Origin: Symsagittifera roscoffensis
Taxonomy: Eukaryota; Xenacoelomorpha; Acoela; Convolutidae
Assembly (NCBI RefSeq): GCF_963678635.1
Contig: NC_087070.1
Location: 45,987,467 to 46,051,466, forward strand
Length of the DNA: 64,000 bases
Reading direction: 5' to 3'
This document shows, in pieces, positions 25,801 to 37,800 of this stretch (position 1 is its first letter; every line of letters starts with the position of its first letter). A model generated the notes under the pieces. That model had not been told where the DNA came from. It did not search any database and was given only the letters and a program-made list of their open reading frames with translations. The translations under genes were made by a program, and so were the position numbers.

Positions 25801-28800
25801 GCAAAGATATCCGACAACTTTACACTTCAACTTCCGATGTCAATGTGCGAAATATGCTCATGCAGAAAAACGCAGCTTGTCTAACAGATTTGGACGAATC
25901 AGAAATCGATGTAAGTCGAAAGAAAGAAAATTGGCAAAAACTGAAAGGTTGCAATTATTATTCCGGTGTAATTTCATACAGATTGCGTTTTGTACGCAAT
26001 AATTCAGTATCTGAGAAATCGTTTAATGGCATGTCGCTTTTACTTCATAAAATTTACTTCATCTTTTTCGCTAAGTTGTCTTGCTAGGTTTGTGTTGTTG
26101 AGAGAAGCTTAAAGATGAACAGGCCGTATTTTGCGTTCCAAGTGTTACATATGTTGTCAGAAAGGATATTTATCTAGTTTGGCTTTGCAATGAAACTTGG
26201 CCCAGACTGGCTTGAATGCATTGAAAGTTGAATATATTGGCTATTTGGCAACTGGCTGGACGCTGGCGTCGTTTTTCAGGGTGGGGACAGCAATACCGGA
26301 GTCACAACCTGCTCCCATTTCTCAACAGTGCTGGCGTCTATGGAAGCAGACCCCAATTCTGACTCGGCTGCTATCAAAAGTGTAAAGGATCAATACGAAA
26401 AGTGTCTGGAACAAGGAGGAATCGATACTAATGTGAGTAGATGACGATGAACACCTGGTTATAGAAACCAATTATGGTTCCAGCGTCAAGCCAGTTGCCA
26501 GAGACTTCTTTTTCTCGAATTTCATTGAACGGTTTCTCAGATGTGGTTATTTGATGGCTTGTGGAATAAGTTACAAATTAATGGTGTTTTTCTTGTTGCG
26601 CTTGTGTTATTTCGTTGCTCTTGTTCCGATCTAATTGAAGTTCCGTTCGATAGTAGTGCTCGCACGTGCTAATGAGTCCGTCTCTAACTTTAAAAAGTAT
26701 CTTGATTGTTTTCCTTGGTTTCAACTTGTTTTTTCTGTATGTTTTAAAACGATCGTTTATTTATTTTCATAAAATGATAATTTTATGCTCATTTTAAGCT
26801 CATTCGTAGGCTCATTTTATGTTATTTCAAGATTCATAAACTTAAGACTGGTACTGCGTATAATTTAGTTTTCTGAAAAATTAATCACTCAATAGTTTGA
26901 ACAGGCATTTCAGTTTTTGGGCTTACTGATGTCCGGTATTTTGGGTTTAGGGTGGCTCCGGCAATGCGCTGGCTAGTTGTGATTCCATAATGGACACGAT
27001 TAAGATGATGCAAGCGAACGGCGGGGATTCGGGCGAAACGGAACTGATTCGAAAGTTGCAAGCGCAGTACTCGAAATGTGTAGCGGAGGGTGGCGCTGAT
27101 ATATCAGGCTTGGTTAGTCAATAAAATACTTTTATATCCTTTCTAAGGTTTAAGATCAGTAATTTATTTCACATGCCATCAAGTCCTATATTAATAGTAG
27201 ACAAAATAGATCGTCAAAATTCTGTCTATAAAATCTTAAAAATCAAAAAGTAGTGGAAAAAGTCAAAACTCCTTGAAAATGTAAATAACAAGTGGATATT
27301 TCCGGTCAGTATTTTTCTAAACATTAAGATACGATTAAGCATCCGGTTTATGAAAAGGTCACGCAATTAGTTCATTATACTTGATTGCCTCTTTGGTTGT
27401 CGGTCGTTCGTGCTTCTGTTGATGTCAATCAGTGATGTACCGTTTGGTTCCTCTTTGCAATGTTTGTTCTCATGGTGGCACAAAGTTCCAGTATAAAATC
27501 TTTTTTTTTCTAATTTGATTGGTAAAAAGAAAGCCACTTGATTCTAAGCTGGTGTCGTCAGCTCCAGGCGCGTCTATTCAGTTTTCTTTCTAGGGCAAGA
27601 AAAAGCCCGCCCCCCTCCTCCGAATCTTAAAAATGGAAAATCTTATACTTCCATTTCATCCATAGTGGCTTTTCTTACTTAAATTATGGTAGATAATTTA
27701 GTTTATGAACAAATAGAGAACCGAACCGTACATCACTGTTTAGAACGAGGCCGGCTCCAAGGATAACACGTGTGCTACTCTTAGCAGTGCGATCGATGGG
27801 CTAAGTCAAACAGTTAAAACAGACCCCTCGCCCGCCAATCAAGAGTCCCTACGGAGTCTAACCGCCAGTTTCAGAACACTGGGCTGCACCGGCAACCAAA
27901 ATGCCGACTCGGACTATGTAAGTGTCTTGGGGGGAAGGGGGGGAGGGTTGCCAGAGAATGTGGATTAAGATCTCAAGAGGACTTAAAAGAGTGAATTTTT
28001 GAATTGATCAAAATTCTTTTGCTGAGAAAAATCCTTTGCTGAGATCTGAAGTTGAAGAAAAAAAATGACCCTAATTTTGACACCATCAACATATCGACAT
28101 GATTTTTAAAACTCAAATATAAAAAGAAATATGGACTTAAAAACAATCGTATCTATTTTAAAAAATATTTTGACGGTCTATTTAAAAGTTTATCCTGGGA
28201 TAAGATAAGAGTCAACTTAACCGATAACAAATTTTGAACTATATTGCAACTTCGTTTATTTTTATTGGATAATGTTCATTTGATATTTTAGTCATATGTT
28301 CAAGGTTGGTTCTATTTTTAACTCAATTTCGCTCTACTGTTGTTGTAAACATTATAACTATGGATTGGAAAGCTACCTAACTCGGAATTTATGTCCGTGT
28401 TTCGAAATCAGCTCGTAGCTGAAGACGACTCGACCAGCAGATCATTTCAAGATTCTTACTCAATAGTAAAAGTTAAGAGGCTTTTGTGTAAAGTTGAGCA
28501 ACTGCTTTTCTTCTTAATGATTCGGGAGCAAAGGGGGGGGGGGGTTTAACTGAATATTTAAAACTTTCTTGCATTGGGCAAAGAGGCAAAAAAAGGTGGG
28601 CTGTTTTGATTTTAAACCTTGGCAAGTGAATTTTAAACCAATCGTAATGCAGAAACTGTATTTTAAACAGAAGCACGGTATCGGTTTAGCTGCTCCCAAT
28701 CACGAAATTGTGTTCGTCGTGAGCAACCCTGCGGATCATAGTCCCTTCGTCAATATATACGAGGCGACTGTTCTCGAACAAAGCTTGAAGCTTTCGTTCG

Positions 28801-31800
28801 CGTTTGCCAGGTATCACGCTTGGGGTCCGGCTCTCGTGGAGCTGATGAAAAAGGCGGACTCGGCTGTATTTGACACGACATTTGGCTGGCCGATTAAAGA
28901 GTTTTATTTGCCTGTCCAAATTGCACAGCCCAAAGCGCAAATGGTATTTAAACGCATTGCCGATGCTCGGATAGCATGTGTCGCAGTGGTTATAAAGTGT
29001 TAGCGGTCGGTTTGCCTGGCAGTCGGTGGTATGAAACCAACACGATGGCAAGTTTTCTATTTTTTGTTTGCCCAAGCGAAGCTTGTGGTTTACTAAATTA
29101 TTTTAGGTGATAAGATAACGAGTTGCTTGTTCAAATTAATTGGAATCGAACGCGTTTTCGTGAGATGCTAGCGGACAAATATTTAAGAATCTGTTTAAAA
29201 AAAGCAGATTAGTTCATGTCTTCCATCTGGGGGAAGTCTTATGAGCTGAATATTTACTTTGTTTGTTTTGACCAGAACGGAGCTTTTGGTTCTGTGTTGC
29301 CGAACAGCGAGTTGATGTTAGTTGTGTCAAACGTCGAAAACTTCGGACCGTTTGCCGACGATTTCGCGGAAGTGATTGTCGACTCAGACATCAAACTTTC
29401 CGTTTTCTTCGCGATAAACTTCCAATATGCTCAGTTGGACGGTATAATAGCAGCTTCGAAGTCGTCCTATTTCAACACAGGAGCAAATTGCGGGGTTCAC
29501 TGTAGGTTTAAAATGCCAGTCGGCTTAGAAACCCTGACGGTAAGGAAAATTGTTGCAGCTGTTAGAAATCAGAAGGAATGGTAACGGCTCTTGGAATGTT
29601 TCTTCAAAGTTAGCGGTCTAACTTCTTAATCGATGTCGGGCAGCAAAATTGGGATATTTTTCCTGGATTCGGAACTCCGAAACTTTTTGGTCAAAGATTT
29701 AAAACGTTTATTTTTGGGAAAAAAAACAGGAAGTTTAACAATGAGTGTCTTAATGTCTGTCGGTTTTGGTTCAAAGGATAAATATGGAGTTATATCTGGG
29801 AACTATGCTCATGAGATAGTTCTCATCACCTCATTTGAAGACTCAACTCGGCCTTGGATAAATGAAGCACAAACAGACCGACTGGTCGAATCAGCAGTCG
29901 CTCTTACGGTTATCCAAGCAACACAGTACTACTACGTGCAGCTCCTAGGAGTTATCGAAGACAACGATGCTCCCTTATATGACTTGGCTCTGAACTCAGA
30001 ATCGACAGATCTGAAAGGAACTCCTGGCTCTCTATTCAGCCTGCAGAGTCAAGATATGAGCGCGAAAAGTGAAATGGTAGTTTTAAGTGGTGATGCTTGC
30101 ATGCTGCAGATTATGATATTAAGTAGGTCGGGAAGCAAACGCATAAAATCGAATGTTGAATAGCAAGAGACTATGAAAGGAATTGCTTGTTTTTTTCTGC
30201 ATTTATTGCGGGGAACGTCTTCGGTCCTAAAATGGTTGCTATTTTCGGCTAAGATTTTCTGTATTAGTCCGACCGATTCACGACAGTACGACCGATTCAC
30301 GACAGTACGACCACCTTCACGAAAATCCGAACACTCCTACTAAATTGGTCGCCGTTGTCTGCAATGAATTTTTTCTACATTCTTCCGACCACTTCACTTC
30401 AACTAGGAGCTAAAGCATGTTTCAGTGTCAGTGAACAAAATACGAATCTTGTTTTTGTGAATTTTTCGAATCTACGAAGCCGCTCTTGTGAAAAAATCCA
30501 AGATTCCTACAATGTCATCGAACAAGAGGCCATGTTTGTTTTCAGGATTCTGGATATTAATTCACGCGTTTTCTGCAAAGATTTACCTATAAATTTTTAG
30601 TCCAAATACGGATGAAATTTTAGGGTAACTATGGAGCTATCTCAGGGAAGAACGCCCATGAAATAGTTCTCATAACTTCTTACCAAGACAGTATGGACGT
30701 TGAGTCCACGATAACAGACGTGGATACTAAAGGGTTGCAAGAAGCAGGAGTCTCTCTCACAGTTGTTCACGCTCGACAGTTCTCTTATATTCAACTTATG
30801 CGAGTTATTAACTACAACAATGCAACCTTGTTTGATTTGTCACTGGAAAAGGGCTCCAATCTGAAAGGAACCCCGGGGTCTTTGTTCACACTGCAAAGCC
30901 AAGACCTGGACGCAAAAAGTGCAATGGTAATACAAAAAAGGGCGATTGAAGTATCATCGAATTTGACAGCATGTTGTAAACTGTAGATCATAATATCGCG
31001 GCGGTCGGGAAGCTATTCATGGAAAAGTGATTTGTTTGGTATGAAAAATTTTTCTCTCTTGGATAAGAATAGGTCCGTCAATATAAAAGTTTTACTTCCG
31101 TTGTCTGTTGGAAAAGTTTCGGCTGATTTATCGTCACTTGATCTCATTGGATGCCTTGTCACTCTTGAAAGTGGCAGGGGTTTGTAGGCATTTGCAAATG
31201 GGGTTTGTCACTTCTTTCTCGTGCTTCCGTTGAAACCGTTCTGATTGGCCTGCCTGCTCTCGCTTGTGTTTTCCGAGATGATTTCAATGATGAAATATCT
31301 AGTCCATGGTTCTGTTGTTTCGCTTAGTTGCTCAACTATCTAAAATCCTATCCTTAAATGCACTGCTAGTTCCAAAATTGTCAACGGCTTATTCGTTATC
31401 TCGGACATTATTGCGGCTCCAGACATATTTTAACTTAAATTTTTATTCTTAAAAAGAGAAAAAAAGTATTCGGAGCGTTCATTTATGCTTGAGGCTCGAC
31501 CAATAAAATAATATTTTGCGATACTTACAACTATTTCATATGCTTAGGCGCCCGGCAGAAATTCGGTAATGTCGCCCAATGTCAAAATCGTGGTTGCATC
31601 ATCAGCAAAACCATACAAACTCATTTTTACGGCACCTCACGCTTGGAGTCAACACGAATTCATTGTGACTAACCAACCCGAAATGGTGATGATGTTCCCT
31701 GGATTAACTGAGCCGAACCAATTTATGGGCCAAATATTACCACAGCTCCAGGAGACAGTCCATGATGTTGTGAACTCGAGAAATTTTATGGCGCCAAGAA

Positions 31801-34800
31801 GCGGATTTGTTGTAAGAGTCGAACCAGATTTGAGCTTGTTTTGGGTGTCTTGCCATTTTTTAATCTTAATAACAGCGAAAATAGCAACCGCAAAATTGCA
31901 GTGAAACTAAACCTCTGCACTGTTGTTAAGCCTGTGGTTTCATGGAATTTTTCGAAATAAAAGTCAATAATTTAGAAATTGCTGCCCGACCGACCGCTAA
32001 CTTATTTGCATGTTATCTGTATTGTGAGTGCAACAAGCTATTGGTGTAATTGTGAATTTCTTGTCACCTCTCATTCTAACTTAGAGTCTTTCTTGTGTAG
32101 TCAGTCAAACATAATTACAATTCTTAATCATTAAATTCGCGAAGAGAAGCATGAATACGCTCGTCTTTTGATCCAGTTTCAATTTAGTTACGGTAGAAAA
32201 CATAATATTAAATTTTTTCAAATGTTTTTGGTATCCGTCCTTTGCTTAAATTCGAGATAAGCCCATTATTACACAAGCAAAGCTTGTGTGATAGTATGAA
32301 CTCTGGTTTTTTCCAACCTAAGTCGCTAATATTAGTGTTCATTTTGAGCATAAACCAGCTTGCATAAACCAGCTATTAAGTGTAGCCAATGCTAAGGATA
32401 TTAGGGAAGGAGACCCCCAACAAAATAAGAGGGTTCGAACCTGGGCAGGGTCTGATGCTTTAAATGAAATTTTTCTTATAGGAGTTAAAATTCGTCCGCT
32501 CTATAAATTGAGGCATGTTAGTTGCTAATTTTTTTTTCAAATTGACTGGTACTGCTAATGCGTCATTTCAGAAGTTTTGTAGGCTCAAAGTTTTACGCAT
32601 TTAATTTTTCCCAGTAGCTTTATCGGTCATATTTTTGCTTGTGCATGCGAAGTGCAACTTCACCTCTCTGTATAATTGGTATAAAATGATTCAAATTCAG
32701 AATTATTTAGAGTTATAAGCGCAAGTTTAGAGCAGCGTTTTTAGCTGCTTTCTGTTGTTCAAAGTAGGGAATGGCCAAGAAAGCGCTCGCTAAAAGAAGT
32801 TTCAAATGAAGTTTTCCGGTTACGAAAAAAAACAAGTATTTTGAGCCTAAATCTCTACTTTTCATATAACGAACGTTACTCGATTGTGTTAATTGCTCGA
32901 AATTAGTGTAAATCCTCACAAATTTCAAAGCAATTTTAGTCGACTCTGGGAATTTTTTTTAATAGTTGGAATTACGTCTGAAAGGTCTAAAATGTGAATA
33001 CATCACTCGACCCAATCCAATTGTTCTATGTAGTACCTCATTTTGCGTGGAACACAACAGAAAAAATCTAAAACACCCGAATACAAAGTTCTTCCCCATC
33101 TTCAATGGTCGGAGGAAAAAGAGGTTTGAAACGAGATTTAAATGCACCAATCATTGATGTTCGACACGTTTAATTTGAGACGGCAGGATTAATCTTATCT
33201 TTTGCAATTGAGGCAAGCTTGTTGGTTACAATGATTACTCTACGTATAAAAAATTTGTTTCAGCAATACTTGACACTGATTACACTTTCACAGGTCGGAA
33301 CAACAAGTACTGCAAATTTTTTTTTAAAAACGTAGAGCATTCATTGTAACCAACGAGCTTGCCTCAATTGCAAAAGATAAGAATAATCCTGCCGTCTCAA
33401 ATTAAATGTTTTTCTTGATAGTGGCCACATTTTACAGGTCGGAACAACAAGAAAACAACATTTTTCAAAATGTAGTCAGTTTCGTTTGAAAAAGTAAAGC
33501 GAGTGTGCGAGTAGCCTTTTTTTGCGATGAAAATTGGTTACTTAAGCCGTGGTGTGGTAAACATGGGTTTACTCCAGGAAGACGAATTTCGGAGCTTCAT
33601 TCAGCGCTTTCCTTACAATAAAAATTTTTCAAAATGCAATTTGCATAAACTAGGAATTTTTTTCATTTTGTTTCAATGTTTTTTTGTCTTTTTTTAATGC
33701 CTGCAATTTAGTCGATTAAGACTAAGTGGCAATGAGCGTAGTGGAAAGTTTTAAGTATGTCGTGATGATTTTTGTTTTTGAATGATTTTTGTTCATGCTG
33801 AATTTTGTTTTTTTTTCCCGGTTGGAATTATAATTTCATCACTATCGAACTATGATTTCTCCATGATATTTTTTGAAGGCAACTCCATCGAAAAGTGTAA
33901 AAGTCTTGTAAAAATGTGGACGACTTCGAATTCAAAATGGATTTTATATCTCTGATTTCCCGGCGGAATAAAAAACATATTGATCCAGTTTCCTCAAATT
34001 GGGTTAGTTTTACTACACTTGCGATAAGCAAGGGTATTGCCATCGCGTGCTAGACTTTTTGTCGTTTAAGAACTTGTTCACAGTAGGATCTCCAATTTCA
34101 AGATTTCCCTTTTCAGTACGCTGCACGTTTTTTCAGTACGCTGCACGCTACGATTTTTTGTTGTGATAAAGTGTTCAGTTAGTTTAACTTAACTTAATAA
34201 TCTAAAATTTCCGGAAAATTCGCTTTCTTAAAAGTTTGACTTGGTTGTCTTGTGTACGAAGGTGTGACGGGTGTTGTACTTTGTTTAAAAATCAGGTTGT
34301 TTTTGGTAGAATTGTTTTGTAATTTATGAAAGTGCGTGTATTTTTTTTACTGACGGGCTTCTTTTTTGTGATCTTTTTTTTTGCTGTAGTTCAGCTACCT
34401 TGCCGTTGCGTATTAGCTTCTTATTTGACAAGATTGATATTTTTGGGTCAATTTCATAGGCTTCTAGAGTTTTCCTTTTTTGTAATTTCTTTTTGTATTT
34501 TATTGAAATTTTCATAATCAAAATTTTTGAAATTTCGGTGTTTATTTTTTGTTCATTTCGATCTCTGTTTTTAGCAAGCAGTCGAAAGTGTATATTAATG
34601 CATCCGGATGTTCTTGATGGACATGCAGTTTGTTTGGTTCCAAGGTTTTCAACGAATTGAAGGACCTTTTGGATCATGATTTTCGGGCCGAAACCTCTTT
34701 TTTCGTATTCTTTCCATCTAATTGTTATCAGAAAAGAATGAAGGGAATTAGTGTAGAATGTGTCCTTCATGTTTTTGGCAATCGAGTTCTATAAGAGTTG

Positions 34801-37800
34801 CGAAAAATATCCAGGGTTTTCAGCCGACGATTTCCAAATAAATCATTTAATTGTTCTTTTTTGTACGTGCCAGACTATCTTGAGAATTTTGGCATGTAGT
34901 TTGCTATCGCAATTGGTGCGAAGCTTCGTTTCGACTCTATGTCAAAAAGTGTCATTTTGGAAACTTGAATAGCTTCAAGGGCACCGATTTTTCTTCGAGA
35001 TAAAAATTAGTTTTTGTCCAATTATCCTCTAATACATTTACTAACCCAATTTTTTTTATGCCCACTGCATATAGATTATAAAATTAGGGATCCCAGTGAA
35101 GTTTTTCATAAAAGAAGTTGGTCTTTTTTCTGTTTCTCTGCGTTCATTGACACTTTTCCTCTTGTCTGATGGCTATGTTAATATACTAAAGCTCGAAGCT
35201 TTTGTCTTTCCTATGATTGCACCATGACAAATCCGAAGACAGCTTTCGCTTTACTATCAAAAAGGCAAGAAGATTTTTAAAAAAGAAAAATTATCTCACA
35301 AATAGCTCAACTTGCCCGAACAATGATTCAAAATTTTCAATATACGTTTTAGAAAAAATGGGAATTTTTCCAAAAAACCTTGAGAGCAAACTAAAAATAT
35401 TTTTGTTGGACGTGATTGCTACTACTGATTGACTGTAACCTTCAAATGATAAAATCATTGCATGTTTCCTTGTGAGTTTTGTGTTTTTTTTTAATCTCAC
35501 TCGTTATTTTGAGTAGAATTTTTTCTTAAAAAATAGAGCTTAAAATTAATTCTGAAGCCAGGAGTGGATCTGGTTTTAGGGTTTTTCGAGGGGTGCGGTG
35601 CGCGAATTTTTTTAAACTAAATAAATTACTGTGCCGAAATTGTGTGCGCCACAAGCGAATGTTTTAAAACTACAGGCCAAAAATGATTACCGTTTTAGAA
35701 ATATTTTTGGAAGGTTTTGACCAATAAAGTGAGTTTTTTCAGCGCGCGCTCTCGCCTCTTCTTAATTAGTAAGCTTTGGCGACAAATGCGATTTAAGATA
35801 AACTTGAGGACTGGTCGCTAACGCCTAGCTGCGACCTTTAACTCTAACCTCCTTCCTTCTAACTCCTGCATTTTTGCATTATTATGGCATAGTATCCCTT
35901 AACTTTATCAGTGATTCTGTTGCACGTAGCGCTTAGCATTTATTTAATGGCAAAGGGATCATTTTGAGAGAGGGTAGACGCTTAAAAAATTCTGTTTTTG
36001 CATGCTTTGTTAATTTCTGACTGATTTCATCTGTACTTTCATTTAATAACCACAATCACCTTTCTAAGATGCTTAAACAAGCACACATACTTGATACGAC
36101 CTTTTGGTTTTTATATTGAAAGTCAAGTTTTTATTTCTATCTTTAACTTAGTCTTGCAATTGGAAATAGTTAGCTGAAACTACTCTAATTTCTCGAAAAG
36201 AATAATTGAATCTAACGTGTCTTGTGTGTCTGCTTGATTTCAATATTTCATGATGATTTTGTGGTTCCCATTTCAGATTCTTCAGAAGCAAGTGACCTTG
36301 AACAAGCCCTTCAAGAACCTTGACGCAGAAACAAACAAAACAATGCCCATTGCAAAATTCGAGAGTTTCAACAACATCACCACTGTAACTGTGGACGGTG
36401 GAAAATTCCTTCGTGTCATTTTTGCTCTGGACATTTCACGCTTGACGGCCAAAGACAGAGTTCAGTACCCGGCGATAACCGTAAAAGCTCCATTTGCTCC
36501 TGTTAAAGGGAGGAAGTCTGGAAGCCAGAGTTCGTTCTCGTTCTCGCCCGATAGTTACAAAGATGGCGAAAGTGATGTGGTTAAGAAGTTCAACGAAACT
36601 AACACAGTCCGATTCATGATTCCACTTGAAGGACGAAAGGTAAATATGATCCATCTTCACAAAGCTCAATGGTTGTTTCCTGGGGCAGATTGAGTGGAGA
36701 AAGCGGAATAAGAAATTTTCTCTATTGATCCCGTTTTCTCAAATTGGATTTTTCTCAACAAATAAAATTCAATCAAAACTTACTCTTCCAAATTCAAAAA
36801 TTTCCAAGACAATAGATATAGTTTTTTTCTTGATCTCTTGGAGTTTATTGGAACTTTACAACTGTACGTTAGTTATTTTTAAGCGTCGATTAACGTAGTG
36901 ACTCTTACACTGGTCGTGATGATTTTTTGTCTGCTTTTTTCATGAAACGTCGAAAAAAGTTCACGTTCAAATTTGACATTTCGCTGTTTACACTAGCCAG
37001 CTTCCCAGCGTTTTTGTATTAGTACGAACCTTATTTTTTCTAACCTAACTCGTAACTAGCAGTTTTCATTAAAAGTGTTCACTTGTTTGCTATAATCACG
37101 ACCTGTAGCAATGGAAATTTCATCGCACCTGTTCTCTGCTTTATTTGTGGCTAGTTTTTGTGATTTAGTAAGCGTCCGTGGTTAGTGCGTGAGATTGATA
37201 ATCTCTAGGTCTCAGATCGGATTCGAGAAGTAGTCGAATTTTTACTTATTCGAGGCTTATTTCTACGTTGTCTCATTGCACTTTATAGAGCTACGTTTTG
37301 TCGGGTTCCGCTAGTGTTTGCGAAGCACAGCTTCGCCTCTGTTGTGATTTTTGATTTCTGTTTAAGTTAATTTCCTTTGATGAAAGGAAGGAAAACTCCA
37401 CTATTGAAGAACGAGTTTTAATTTGCGAGATATCCCCGAAAATTACAAATTTTACCTTTTGATCAATCTCTCTCAAAACATGTTAATATTTTATTAAACG
37501 TGGCAATCATAAATCTTTCTTGGAAGTAAAAGCGCTTTTAAGTCATCTATTTTTATCTTGGAAATTCGAAAATCCAAGTCTGTCTGTTGGTCATATTTTA
37601 TCATTCGAAATTGTTGCTTGCTTTTAGTGCCAGATTTAAAAAGCAATTAGATTCAGAGCCAGTATACTCTAAATAAGAAATGATTTCAGAACTTATAAAG
37701 GTAAAGTTGTAAACTTGAAAAGTTTTGCTCGCATTTAGTTAGGGCCGAGGCTCCGCTTTTGGATGTGAAAATTCTTGCCAATTATTTGCGCTGTTTTTGA

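Noticed and set aside
34324-34770. 148-codon open frame on the minus strand inside the B5-E1 intron
   Set aside because: Lys/Ile-rich composition expected from antisense of T-rich sequence; no motif, no splice context, no similarity to known families.
36436-36669. Minus-strand ORF over E1
   Set aside because: Shadow of a well-supported CLCA exon.
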